A stretch of 64,000 bases of DNA from Ciona savignyi (GCA_000149265.1 CH002478.1:381797-445796), one strand, 5' to 3'. Shown: positions 63,701 to 64,000, counted from the stretch's first letter. The notes: generated by a model not told the origin, from the letters alone. Program-made: numbers and translations.

Positions 63701-64000
63701 ATTGCAGATAATAAGGAATGGAAACTGGTCCAATCAAACATTCTTGATACTAAATATACCATAGAAAAGCTTGACCACGACACCCTCTATCGTTTCCGAG
63801 TTTCTGCTATAAACAAAGGAGGCGTGGGTGAACCAGCCGCAATAGTTGGTGCAATTAAACCGGTCGACAGATTGGAACCACCAGAATACGACCTAGATGC
63901 ATCGCTAAGAAAAACCGTGTTGGTTCGGGCAGGAAACACAGTGAATATATCAATCGCTGTTAAGGGAAGACCTACTCCGAATGTAACATGGACTAAGGAC
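350..64000 (+). CDS. TTN: Titin (connectin), internal part: I-band N2A region to A-band C-zone
   Basis: A single multi-exon gene with no start or stop codon in the window. Titin is the giant elastic sarcomere protein; its I-band part is a spring and its A-band part runs along the thick filament. Seen here: about 70 Ig domains (the Cys/Trp/Asp-x-Gly-x-Tyr pattern) and about 105 Fn domains (LxW, P-x-x-DGG, Y-x-VEKRE, Y-x-FRVxAEN). The order is tandem Ig, an N2A-like unique segment, more tandem Ig, then 7-domain and 11-domain super-repeats. That order is diagnostic for chordate titin and unlike twitchin, projectin or obscurin. All introns used are GT-AG and exon phases match, except where indels break the frame. 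The kinase domain and M-band lie beyond the right end. Confidence 0.95.
773..1400 (+). other. Intron, 628 bases, nothing recognised
   Basis: AT-rich, with many T runs and stop codons in all frames. It begins GTCGGT and ends at a T-rich tract before AAATAG. Several long open frames cross the right part but encode low-complexity Phe/Ile/Leu-rich peptides expected from T-rich DNA. I see no coding or RNA feature. Confidence 0.7.
1401..2116 (+). CDS. TTN: Ig2 (I-band), two exons
   Basis: Exons 1401-1519 and 1951-2116. The first encodes [12 protein letters not shown], the Cys region [12 protein letters not shown] and the core Trp (IYWKHD). The second encodes the rest, with the hallmark [15 protein letters not shown] and closing strand NLTVEG. 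The GTPQPD loop and CVAEN ending resemble proximal I-band and N2A-flanking Igs. The 431-base intron between the exons (1520-1950) shows nothing else. Confidence 0.85.
1520..1950 (+). other. Intron, 431 bases, nothing recognised
   Basis: Starts GTAAGT and ends CCATCAG. It is less AT-rich at its right end than other introns here. I see no conserved reading frame, tRNA fold or repeat. Confidence 0.65.
2197..2700 (+). CDS. TTN: Unique linker plus Ig3 (position of vertebrate I80)
   Basis: Exons 2197-2304, 2381-2561 and the start of 2630-2731. The first exon encodes a non-Ig, Glu/Ala/Gln-rich linker (including [19 protein letters not shown]) leading into the A strand. The next encodes an Ig body with [16 protein letters not shown], the core Trp in VQWNKGK and DTGMYR. 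The last completes it with [11 protein letters not shown]. It lies directly before the N2A-like unique sequence, which is where vertebrate titin has I80. The assignment to I80 is by position and general similarity. Confidence 0.75.
2701..3165 (+). CDS. TTN: N2A unique-sequence (UN2A) homologue
   Basis: Encoded by the end of exon 2630-2731, exon 2808-2970 and the start of exon 3098-3276. It is a charged, helix-prone stretch with no Ig pattern. The core [20 protein letters not shown], followed by [10 protein letters not shown], matches from memory the UN2A of vertebrate titin, which has the same [11 protein letters not shown] and YGITDFRGLL words. A second acidic helix ([18 protein letters not shown]) follows, as in vertebrates. 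In vertebrates UN2A with I81 binds the stress-response ankyrin proteins (CARP/ANKRD1 family) and is a signalling node. Conservation of the motif is seen; conservation of binding is inference. Confidence 0.9.
3166..3500 (+). CDS. TTN: Ig4, orthologue of vertebrate titin I81
   Basis: Exons 3098-3276 (end) and 3331-3500, joined inside the core Trp codon (NW-YKGND). The order is [15 protein letters not shown], then [21 protein letters not shown], then [20 protein letters not shown] followed by [10 protein letters not shown]. The unusual features LKIN-PEI/GIEI before the Trp and LV-x-GPH-x-x-x-A-x-L near the end are, as I recall, those of vertebrate I81. The canonical second Cys is replaced by Val-Ala-Gly in the same place. 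It sits immediately after UN2A, as in vertebrates. Confidence 0.88.
3573..4126 (+). CDS. TTN: Lys/Glu-rich disordered exon between Ig4 and Ig5
   Basis: About 184 residues with no Ig or Fn pattern. They are rich in Lys, Glu, Gln, Ser and Thr and poor in Pro and hydrophobics, for example [17 protein letters not shown], so predicted disordered or coiled. It has the right place for a PEVK-type spring but lacks the Pro-Val character. The exon breaks frame near 3714-3738: in the splice frame a stop occurs at 3731, while the long frame from 3724 onward joins Ig5 in phase. The exon length is 2 modulo 3 where 0 is expected. Extra bases in the GGG and A7 runs, or one missing base, would repair it. Confidence 0.75.
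3713..3738 (+). other. Frame-breaking indel(s), probably sequencing error
   Basis: Reading passes from the frame of the exon start to the frame used from 3724 to 4126. Two extra bases, one in GTGGGAAG and one in the seven-A run at 3732-3738, or a single lost base, would restore the frame. Confidence 0.6.
4235..4531 (+). CDS. TTN: Ig5 (I83-like), single exon
   Basis: One exon encodes a whole Ig: [33 protein letters not shown], then [20 protein letters not shown]. Between the E and F strands it has a longer loop ([10 protein letters not shown]) before AKLEF. From memory, vertebrate I83 has a comparable extended end (ARLEPRGEARSTAEL). Homology to I83 is therefore plausible but not proven. Both exon borders are phase 1, so the module could be exchanged or skipped without breaking the frame. 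Confidence 0.75.
4668..5927 (+). CDS. TTN: Ig6, Ig7 and Ig8, one exon each
   Basis: Exons 4668-4934, 5123-5410 and 5664-5927, each a complete phase-1 Ig module. Ig6 has [20 protein letters not shown] and the ending [11 protein letters not shown]. Ig7 has [20 protein letters not shown] and [11 protein letters not shown]. Ig8 has [20 protein letters not shown] and MTYTCAIGD. All three keep both disulphide-site Cys and the core Trp, the regular form of tandem I-band Igs. One-module-per-exon symmetry is the pattern vertebrate titin uses for alternative splicing of its spring. Whether these exons are skipped cannot be seen from DNA. Confidence 0.85.
5994..6404 (+). CDS. TTN: PEVK-like linker plus Ig9
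   Basis: Exons 5994-6139 and 6194-6404. The first begins with about 35 residues of acidic and basic linker rich in Pro, Glu, Val and Lys (for example [19 protein letters not shown]), the composition of a PEVK repeat unit. It then enters the Ig A strand ([13 protein letters not shown]). The second exon completes Ig9: [23 protein letters not shown] and [12 protein letters not shown]. Ig9 is short at its end, running straight into the 21-base microexon. The resemblance to PEVK is by composition only. Confidence 0.7.
6474..6494 (+). CDS. TTN: 21-base microexon, PEVK-like
   Basis: A T-rich tract and CAG at 6471-6473 are followed by 21 bases and the donor GTAAGT. With the flanking split codons it reads VEVVESK, again Val/Glu/Lys. 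It is phase 1 on both sides, so it can be included or skipped without shifting the frame. Confidence 0.7.
6652..6984 (+). CDS. TTN: Ig10, two exons, one indel
   Basis: Exons 6652-6796 and 6856-6984. Ig10 reads [35 protein letters not shown], then after the indel [12 protein letters not shown]. The acceptor is uncertain: TAG ending at 6651 and CAG ending at 6660 both keep phase and differ by three residues. In the second exon one extra A at 6899-6901 puts a stop in the splice frame; removing one A gives a normal strand E and F. Ig10 opens the run of 22 Igs that ends at 14857. Confidence 0.8.
6899..6901 (+). other. Frame-breaking extra A
   Basis: CTTAAAGAATG should read CTT AAG AAT G to keep the conserved Ig strand ([14 protein letters not shown]). 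As written, the exon hits TGA at about 6917. Confidence 0.8.
7064..8144 (+). CDS. TTN: Ig11-Ig13
   Basis: Exons 7064-7198, 7266-7492, 7562-7684, 7742-7905 and 7987-8144. Ig11 ([13 protein letters not shown] to [12 protein letters not shown]) is split by one intron. Ig12 ([14 protein letters not shown]) begins in the middle of exon 7266-7492 and crosses two introns; it has lost its second Cys (QITFVAG). Ig13 ([14 protein letters not shown], core Trp in [15 protein letters not shown]) ends at a phase-1 donor. The Y/F-x-C-x-A/E-D-A/G-x-S ending is shared along the whole distal series, pointing to tandem duplication. Confidence 0.88.
8221..8938 (+). CDS. TTN: Ig14-Ig15
   Basis: Exons 8221-8462, 8537-8660 and 8771-8938. 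Ig14: [34 protein letters not shown], ending [11 protein letters not shown], so the second Cys is Ser. Ig15: [23 protein letters not shown], core Trp in [16 protein letters not shown]. An intron falls inside Ig15 just before the Trp codon, and another just before the G strand of Ig14. Confidence 0.88.
8999..10399 (+). CDS. TTN: Ig16-Ig19
   Basis: Exons 8999-9096, 9160-9328, 9439-9586, 9665-9860 and 9937-10399. Ig16: [29 protein letters not shown]. Ig17: [21 protein letters not shown], ending IKFVASKA without the second Cys. Ig18: [29 protein letters not shown]. Ig19: [31 protein letters not shown], also without second Cys. Igs with and without the C-terminal Cys alternate here (16 with, 17 without, 18 with, 19 without), as also seen nearby. 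Confidence 0.9.
10465..11198 (+). CDS. TTN: Ig20-Ig21
   Basis: Exons 10465-10578, 10644-10796, 10874-11015 and 11074-11198. Ig20 is divergent: [36 protein letters not shown] (the first Cys is Thr) and IKFVSKTA (no second Cys), so it should have no disulphide. Ig21: [44 protein letters not shown]. Confidence 0.88.
11319..12364 (+). CDS. TTN: Ig22-Ig24
   Basis: Exons 11319-11518, 11593-11750, 11835-12019 and 12101-12364. Ig22: [38 protein letters not shown]. Ig23: [44 protein letters not shown]. Ig24 is a single exon: [43 protein letters not shown]. Domain borders are phase 1 wherever an intron sits on them. Confidence 0.9.
12444..13038 (+). CDS. TTN: Ig25-Ig26, one indel
   Basis: Exons 12444-12652 and 12707-13038. 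Ig25 should read [45 protein letters not shown], but the A-strand region carries one extra base (12455-12463), so the splice frame stops shortly after. Ig26: [44 protein letters not shown]. Confidence 0.82.
12455..12463 (+). other. Frame-breaking extra base
   Basis: CTTGTTGTTTTTG needs one base fewer to read L-V-F-L and reach KPLADAS. Exon length modulo 3 agrees: 209 bases, where flanking phases require 1 modulo 3. Confidence 0.75.
13109..14857 (+). CDS. TTN: Ig27-Ig31, end of the tandem-Ig spring
   Basis: Exons 13109-13497, 13569-13700, 13786-14040, 14118-14342, 14402-14626 and 14689-14857. Ig27: [13 protein letters not shown], core Trp in VSWSLNG. Ig28: [21 protein letters not shown]. Ig29: [28 protein letters not shown]. 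Ig30: [27 protein letters not shown]. Ig31 is different: [43 protein letters not shown]. Its MPKPTITW and NKYG words are of A-band type, so it marks the I/A transition. It runs into the first Fn via DRPQPP. Confidence 0.9.
14940..16121 (+). CDS. TTN: Fn1-Fn3, first Fn triplet of the I/A junction
   Basis: Exons 14940-15114, 15197-15311, 15368-15509, 15584-15750 and 15810-16121. Fn1: [32 protein letters not shown]. Fn2: [32 protein letters not shown]. Fn3, one exon: [32 protein letters not shown]. These are the first Fn domains of the window and set the start of the A-band-type region. Confidence 0.92.
16181..16477 (+). CDS. TTN: Ig32, single exon
   Basis: One exon: a stretch with [18 protein letters not shown], then [14 protein letters not shown], then [14 protein letters not shown]. 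It has no disulphide Cys pair, which is normal for A-band titin Igs. It separates the Fn triplet from Fn4-Fn5. Confidence 0.88.
16550..16640 (+). repeat. Imperfect CATT-rich simple repeat in intron
   Basis: The intron 16478-16648 has a run of imperfect CATTTT and CATT units on a T-rich background, ending in the polypyrimidine tract of the next exon. Confidence 0.6.
16649..17390 (+). CDS. TTN: Fn4-Fn5
   Basis: Exons 16649-16800, 16870-17122 and 17187-17390. Fn4: [32 protein letters not shown]. Fn5: [33 protein letters not shown]. The intron inside Fn5 splits the Gly codon of ITG-Y in phase 1. The same position recurs in C-zone Fn domains (44519, 47371). Confidence 0.92.
17468..17830 (+). CDS. 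TTN: Ig33
   Basis: Exons 17468-17667 and the start of 17731-17845. [18 protein letters not shown], the loop [13 protein letters not shown], and [14 protein letters not shown] with MDKPGKP leading to Fn6. It is a normal A-band-type Ig without a disulphide, of the form AGS-x-I-x-I-x-A-x-x-x-GRP. It precedes the unusual six-Fn stretch. Confidence 0.88.
17831..20693 (+). CDS. TTN: Fn6-Fn11, six consecutive Fn domains
   Basis: Exons 17731-17845 (end), 17915-18120, 18184-18488, 18556-18670, 18744-18949, 19016-19253, 19321-19644, 19713-19827, 20332-20519 and 20579-20693. Recognised by [14 protein letters not shown] (Fn6), [14 protein letters not shown] (Fn7), [13 protein letters not shown] (Fn8), [13 protein letters not shown] (Fn9), [13 protein letters not shown] (Fn10) and [13 protein letters not shown] (Fn11), each with its own Y-x-FR ending. 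No Ig lies between them. Fn6 contains a short compensated frame shift (about 17983-18026). Two introns (18488, 18949) split the Arg codon of the F-R-V motif in phase 2. The intron before Fn11 carries a SINE. Confidence 0.9.
17983..18026 (+). other. Compensated frame-shifted segment inside Fn6
   Basis: As written, Fn6 reads [15 protein letters not shown] after NGGT. The +1 frame of the same bases gives [14 protein letters not shown], the family consensus. Two extra G near 17983-17985 and one extra base near 18024-18027 explain it, with no net frame change. Confidence 0.7.
19906..20200 (+). mobile_element. tRNA-derived SINE in intron
   Basis: It lies in the 504-base intron 19828-20331. The head resembles a tRNA: A-box-like TGGTCTAGCGGTTAAG at 19913, an anticodon-arm-like inverted repeat CCTTT...AAAGG, and a decayed B box (GGTGCGAAACT). 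It is followed by a central part with TCCTTGGGCAAGGCACTTTA at about 19991, similar to the core of V-type SINEs in deuterostomes. The 3' end is a short pentamer tail (TATCC repeated three times, ending about 20200). I found no clear target-site duplication. Same orientation as the gene. The rest of the intron shows nothing. Confidence 0.8.
20765..22959 (+). CDS. TTN: D-zone super-repeat 1 (Ig34-Fn12-Fn13-Ig35-Fn14-Fn15-Fn16)
   Basis: Exons 20765-20907 and 20961-21090 encode Ig34 ([42 protein letters not shown]). The first giant exon, from 21155, holds the rest. Fn12: [19 protein letters not shown]. Fn13: [19 protein letters not shown]. Ig35 starts about 21762: [20 protein letters not shown]. 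Fn14: [19 protein letters not shown]. Fn15: [18 protein letters not shown] (one residue shorter before DGG). Fn16: [19 protein letters not shown]. This is the first complete Ig-Fn2-Ig-Fn3 unit. Confidence 0.93.
21155..25051 (+). CDS. TTN: Giant exon 1 (3,897 bases)
   Basis: One uninterrupted reading frame from the acceptor CATAG (21151-21154) to the donor G-GTTAGT after 25051, phase 1 at both ends. It encodes Fn12 to Fn21, that is 13 domains including Ig35, Ig36 and Ig37. No indel breaks it. Confidence 0.93.
22960..25124 (+). CDS. TTN: D-zone super-repeat 2 (Ig36-Fn17-Fn18-Ig37-Fn19-Fn20-Fn21)
   Basis: Ig36 from about 22960: [37 protein letters not shown]. Fn17: [19 protein letters not shown]. 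Fn18: [19 protein letters not shown]. Ig37 from about 23838: [36 protein letters not shown]. Fn19: [19 protein letters not shown]. Fn20: [19 protein letters not shown]. Fn21: [19 protein letters not shown]. The last Fn has a 3-4 residue longer loop before its FR motif. Confidence 0.93.
25125..27780 (+). CDS. TTN: D-zone super-repeat 3 (Ig38-Fn22-Fn23-Ig39-Fn24-Fn25-Fn26)
   Basis: Exons 25125-25231, 25303-25909, 25992-26115, 26223-26513, 26590-26726, 26809-27037 and the start of the exon at 27102. Ig38: [29 protein letters not shown]. Fn22: [19 protein letters not shown]. Fn23: [18 protein letters not shown], interrupted by an extra exon-encoded insertion. Ig39: [20 protein letters not shown]. 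Fn24: [19 protein letters not shown]. Fn25: [19 protein letters not shown]. Fn26: [19 protein letters not shown]. This is the only D-zone repeat that is split by many introns. Confidence 0.92.
25992..26115 (+). CDS. TTN: Exon encoding a Ser/Gln/Val-rich insertion in Fn23
   Basis: This 124-base exon lies between the C and C' strands of Fn23. Most of it encodes about 35 residues not in the Fn fold (including [20 protein letters not shown]), then TKDENW returns to the fold at the conserved Trp. It should be an exposed flexible loop. Confidence 0.8.
27102..37858 (+). CDS. TTN: Giant exon 2 (10,757 bases), one indel
   Basis: From the acceptor after a T-rich tract (AG at 27100-27101) to a phase-2 donor inside the Arg codon of Y-Y-F-R (after 37858). 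It encodes the end of Fn24 through Fn50, covering D4-D6 and all of C1. The frame is continuous except at 35243-35245, where two extra G shift it. Homology continues without loss of any residue. Length modulo 3 agrees with a net gain of two bases. Confidence 0.92.
27781..29853 (+). CDS. TTN: D-zone super-repeat 4 (Ig40-Fn27-Fn28-Ig41-Fn29-Fn30-Fn31)
   Basis: Wholly inside giant exon 2. Ig40: [35 protein letters not shown]. Fn27: [19 protein letters not shown]. Fn28: [19 protein letters not shown]. Ig41 from about 28666: [17 protein letters not shown]. Fn29: [19 protein letters not shown]. Fn30: [18 protein letters not shown], the one-residue-short form also seen in Fn15 at the same super-repeat position. 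Fn31: [19 protein letters not shown]. Confidence 0.94.
29854..32009 (+). CDS. TTN: D-zone super-repeat 5 (Ig42-Fn32-Fn33-Ig43-Fn34-Fn35-Fn36)
   Basis: Ig42: [36 protein letters not shown]. Fn32: [19 protein letters not shown]. Fn33: [19 protein letters not shown], with an acidic insertion of about 20 residues before its core Trp. Ig43 from about 30790: [21 protein letters not shown]. Fn34: [19 protein letters not shown]. Fn35: [19 protein letters not shown]. Fn36: [19 protein letters not shown], with a shorter insertion ([13 protein letters not shown]). Confidence 0.94.
30565..30633 (+). other. Acidic loop insertion in Fn33
   Basis: Between the C strand (IVDYTE) and the core Trp of Fn33 lie about 20 extra residues, including [19 protein letters not shown]. 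They are rich in Asp and Arg and are in frame. Confidence 0.75.
32010..34110 (+). CDS. TTN: D-zone super-repeat 6 (Ig44-Fn37-Fn38-Ig45-Fn39-Fn40-Fn41)
   Basis: Ig44: [36 protein letters not shown]. Fn37: [19 protein letters not shown], with a 7-residue insertion (LPGFSSLGW). Fn38: [19 protein letters not shown]. Ig45 from about 32908: [21 protein letters not shown]. Fn39: [19 protein letters not shown]. Fn40: [19 protein letters not shown]. Fn41: [19 protein letters not shown]. This is the last 7-domain unit; from the next Ig the spacing changes to 2-3-3. Confidence 0.94.
34111..37350 (+). CDS. TTN: C-zone super-repeat 1 (Ig46-Fn2-Ig47-Fn3-Ig48-Fn3)
   Basis: The first 11-domain unit, about 3.24 kb, all in giant exon 2. 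Ig46: [35 protein letters not shown]. Fn42: [19 protein letters not shown]. Fn43: [19 protein letters not shown]. Ig47 from about 34981, a short form lacking the xxVxLD opening: [27 protein letters not shown]. Fn44-Fn46: [39 protein letters not shown]. Ig48 from about 36156. Fn47-Fn49: [39 protein letters not shown]. Fn45 has the precursor form of the NSILW motif (EMNSLLW). Confidence 0.93.
35243..35245 (+). other. Frame-breaking insertion of two G
   Basis: AAAGGGTGGAAG should read AAA GTG GAA G to give K-V-E-V-L-D-R-P, with the spacing from Gly-Lys to Leu-Asp seen in other Igs. As written, the left frame stops at 35301. Confidence 0.8.
37351..42081 (+). CDS. TTN: C-zone super-repeat 2 (Ig49-Fn2-Ig50-Fn3-Ig51-Fn3), intron-rich
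   Basis: Ig49 and most of Fn50 end giant exon 2; the rest uses exons 37928-38180, 38266-38370, 38433-38817, 38911-39117, 39178-39351, 39415-39537, 39607-39903, 39964-40071, 40140-40319, 40391-40545, 40728-40872, 40947-41097, 41152-41303, 41565-41787 and the start of 42000-42257. Fn50: [13 protein letters not shown]. Fn51: [13 protein letters not shown]. Ig50: [20 protein letters not shown]. Fn52-Fn54: [26 protein letters not shown] with [21 protein letters not shown] with [10 protein letters not shown]. Ig51: [17 protein letters not shown]. Fn55-Fn57: [39 protein letters not shown]. No indel found here. Confidence 0.92.
42082..46342 (+). CDS. TTN: C-zone super-repeat 3 (Ig52-Fn2-Ig53-Fn3-Ig54-Fn3), intron-rich
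   Basis: Exons 42000-42257, 42332-42476, 42546-42973, 43044-43255, 43341-43525, 43608-43808, 43876-44078, 44139-44236, 44309-44519, 44588-44708, 44783-44952, 45027-45390, 45448-45710, 45790-45971 and 46030-46388 (shared with C4). Ig52: [20 protein letters not shown]. Fn58-Fn59: [26 protein letters not shown]. Ig53: [18 protein letters not shown]. Fn60-Fn62: [26 protein letters not shown] with [21 protein letters not shown] with [10 protein letters not shown]. Ig54: [20 protein letters not shown], with an indel near 45065. Fn63-Fn65: [39 protein letters not shown]. The donor after 42973 (GTGGGT) is the only one that keeps the Fn59 frame. Confidence 0.9.
45060..45078 (+). other. Frame-breaking indel in Ig54
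   Basis: The splice frame reads [11 protein letters not shown] and then stops. The frame two bases later reads [16 protein letters not shown] and continues the Ig. Exon length (364) is two more than the phases allow modulo 3. Confidence 0.75.
46343..50634 (+). CDS. TTN: C-zone super-repeat 4 (Ig55-Fn2-Ig56-Fn3-Ig57-Fn3), contains the gap
   Basis: Exons 46030-46388 (end), 46603-46757, 46827-47091, 47161-47371, 47449-47636, 47693-47896, 47978-48211, 48282-48587, 48664-48847, 48918-49128, 49199-49474, 49560-49851 and the exon from 49944. Ig55 is split by the gap, but its sequence joins directly (DASLRQALK to [13 protein letters not shown]), so the gap lies in an intron. Fn66-Fn67: [26 protein letters not shown]. 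Ig56: [21 protein letters not shown]. Fn68-Fn70: [26 protein letters not shown] with [21 protein letters not shown] with [10 protein letters not shown]. Ig57: [20 protein letters not shown]. Fn71-Fn73: [39 protein letters not shown]. Frame breaks lie at 47819, 47824, 48190, 48712 and 50422. Confidence 0.88.
46415..46499 (+). other. Anomalous G/C-rich contig edge
   Basis: After a normal donor at 46389, base composition turns abruptly to G and C. There is a 13-C run (46429-46441) followed by five G, then C-rich and CCCT-rich sequence up to the Ns. It is unlike every other intron here, and likely an assembly or read artefact, or foreign sequence. Confidence 0.75.
46500..46599. other. Assembly gap of exactly 100 N
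   Basis: One hundred Ns, the usual placeholder for a gap of unknown size. It falls in the intron between the two Ig55 exons and is followed at once by TAG and coding sequence. Confidence 0.98.
47819..47825 (+). other. Two frame-breaking extra G in Ig56
   Basis: CGTGGATGGGTGCTGAC should read CGT GAT GGT GCT GAC (R-D-G-A-D). The exon length confirms a net gain of two. Confidence 0.85.
48188..48193 (+). other. Frame-breaking extra A in Fn68
   Basis: A six-A run should be five, giving V-E-K-R-E-A. As written it gives V-E-K-T-stop. Exon phase agrees. Confidence 0.85.
48708..48722 (+). other. Frame-breaking extra base in Fn69
   Basis: GGATTAGACCAGAGGTCTTG needs one base fewer to give [11 protein letters not shown]. 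Exon length (184) is one too many for the phases. Confidence 0.75.
49869..49893 (+). repeat. TA dinucleotide microsatellite in intron
   Basis: About 12 TA units in the short intron 49852-49943, just before giant exon 3. Confidence 0.9.
49944..64000 (+). CDS. TTN: Giant exon 3 (at least 14,057 bases), many indels
   Basis: From the acceptor CAG at 49941-49943 (phase 2, inside the Arg codon of F-R-V) to the right end of the window, I find no sequence that behaves as an intron. Every frame change is a one- or two-base step with homology continuing immediately. It encodes the end of Fn71, Fn72-Fn73, all of C5 to C8 and the start of C9. If the steps are removed it is one reading frame of more than 4,600 codons. 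Confidence 0.88.
50422..50423 (+). other. Frame-breaking extra A in Fn73
   Basis: GAGATTAAGCGGGTAC should read GAG ATT AGC GGG TAC (E-I-S-G-Y), the normal Fn motif after DGG. Confidence 0.85.
50635..53918 (+). CDS. TTN: C-zone super-repeat 5 (Ig58-Fn2-Ig59-Fn3-Ig60-Fn3)
   Basis: Ig58: [29 protein letters not shown] across two indels. Fn74: [19 protein letters not shown]. Fn75: [19 protein letters not shown] (indel). Ig59 from about 51509: [19 protein letters not shown]; its core Trp is replaced by Phe (IAHFIRNGE). Fn76: [13 protein letters not shown]. Fn77: [13 protein letters not shown] (indel) with KDRNSIMW. Fn78: [13 protein letters not shown] with [10 protein letters not shown]. Ig60 from about 52693: [20 protein letters not shown]. 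Fn79-Fn81: [39 protein letters not shown]. Fn81 carries the acidic insertion ([16 protein letters not shown]). Confidence 0.9.
50718..50760 (+). other. Two frame-breaking extra bases in Ig58
   Basis: One extra base near 50718-50721 hides [11 protein letters not shown] second near 50752-50758 returns to the frame that continues with [13 protein letters not shown]. Confidence 0.75.
51283..51287 (+). other. Frame-breaking extra base in Fn75
   Basis: AAACCCAGAACACGATGGTGG should read K-P-E-H-D-G-G. One base (A near 51286) is extra. Confidence 0.85.
51813..51815 (+). other. Frame-breaking extra C before Fn76
   Basis: CCAACCCGGACCAATG should read P-T-G-P-M. A C-run of two has become three. Confidence 0.85.
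52179..52181 (+). other. Frame-breaking extra G in Fn77
   Basis: AATGACGGGAGGTTCC should read N-D-G-G-S. A G-run of two has become three. Confidence 0.88.
53919..57302 (+). CDS. TTN: C-zone super-repeat 6 (Ig61-Fn2-Ig62-Fn3-Ig63-Fn3)
   Basis: Ig61: [20 protein letters not shown]. Fn82-Fn83: [26 protein letters not shown]. Ig62 from about 54796: [19 protein letters not shown], then an indel. Fn84: [13 protein letters not shown]. Fn85: [13 protein letters not shown] with KDRNSILW. Fn86: [13 protein letters not shown] with [10 protein letters not shown]. Ig63 from about 55991: [20 protein letters not shown]. Fn87-Fn89: [39 protein letters not shown]. Fn89 carries a 40-residue Ser/Thr-rich then acidic insertion. 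Indels lie at 54901 and near 55950-55974. Confidence 0.9.
54897..54902 (+). other. Frame-breaking extra T in Ig62
   Basis: CCAGCACCGTACCACGCAATGG should read P-A-P-T-T-Q-W. The T at 54901 is extra; this one is not a homopolymer extension. Confidence 0.85.
55948..55974 (+). other. Frame break at the end of Fn86
   Basis: The left frame reads [14 protein letters not shown] and stops at 55979. The right frame reads [10 protein letters not shown]. The family pattern (VS-x-PS-D/E) fits the alternative reading SDDYSSG between them, which would need two missing bases. One extra base also works. Confidence 0.6.
57003..57142 (+). other. Ser/Thr-rich plus acidic insertion in Fn89
   Basis: Between GYIIDM and the core Trp (REWTQV) are about 40 extra in-frame residues: a basic patch [10 protein letters not shown], a Thr run ([12 protein letters not shown]), then acidic [11 protein letters not shown]. 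It sits in the C-C' loop of the Fn, so it should be exposed and flexible. Ser and Thr next to a basic patch could be phosphorylation sites; that is inference. Confidence 0.8.
57303..60570 (+). CDS. TTN: C-zone super-repeat 7 (Ig64-Fn2-Ig65-Fn3-Ig66-Fn3)
   Basis: Ig64: [20 protein letters not shown]. Fn90: [19 protein letters not shown]; the usual second Gly of DGG is Cys. Fn91: [13 protein letters not shown]. Ig65 from about 58182: [20 protein letters not shown]. Fn92: [13 protein letters not shown], with a frame break near its end. Fn93: [13 protein letters not shown] with KDRNSILW. Fn94: [13 protein letters not shown] with [10 protein letters not shown]. Ig66 from about 59371: [20 protein letters not shown]. 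Fn95-Fn97: [39 protein letters not shown]. Fn97 has the short acidic insertion (QKDADTEEW). Confidence 0.92.
58700..58724 (+). other. Frame break (net +2) at the end of Fn92
   Basis: The left frame reads NRYGNVESL and stops at about 58731. The right frame reads [17 protein letters not shown]. Two extra bases in TATGGGAATGTGGAGAG restore N-R-Y-G-x-G-E-F-V. Confidence 0.75.
60571..63878 (+). CDS. TTN: C-zone super-repeat 8 (Ig67-Fn2-Ig68-Fn3-Ig69-Fn3)
   Basis: Ig67: [19 protein letters not shown]. Fn98: [13 protein letters not shown], one residue shorter than its relatives before NLSEG. Fn99: [13 protein letters not shown]. Ig68 from about 61441: [20 protein letters not shown]. Fn100: [13 protein letters not shown]. 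Fn101: [13 protein letters not shown] with KDRNSILW. Fn102: [13 protein letters not shown] with [10 protein letters not shown]. Ig69 from about 62630: [20 protein letters not shown]. Fn103: [13 protein letters not shown]. Fn104: [13 protein letters not shown]. Fn105: [13 protein letters not shown] with a long acidic/Gln insertion. Indels lie at 62729, 63006 and 63163. Confidence 0.92.
62729..62731 (+). other. Frame-breaking extra C in Ig69
   Basis: CCCGAACCCGGCAATC should read P-E-P-A-I. A C-run of two has become three. Confidence 0.88.
63006..63008 (+). other. Frame-breaking extra G in Fn103
   Basis: CAGGATGGGCGGTTC should read Q-D-G-G-S. A G-run of two has become three. Confidence 0.88.
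63163..63165 (+). other. Frame-breaking extra T in Fn103
   Basis: AATAAGTTTCGGTGTTGGC should read N-K-F-G-V-G. A T-run of two has become three. Confidence 0.88.
63879..64000 (+). CDS. TTN: C-zone super-repeat 9, first part of Ig70 (runs off the window)
   Basis: Opens with [20 protein letters not shown], then [14 protein letters not shown] at the window edge. The opening (E-x-D-x-D-x-x-LRK) is the form used by the first Ig of each C-zone unit (Ig46, Ig55, Ig61, Ig67), which places it as the start of a ninth unit. Confidence 0.88.

Noticed and set aside
27046..63783. Many long open frames on the minus strand
   Set aside because: They mirror the plus-strand coding sequence. Their peptides are Ser/Thr/Pro-rich shadows with no family pattern and no independent splice logic.
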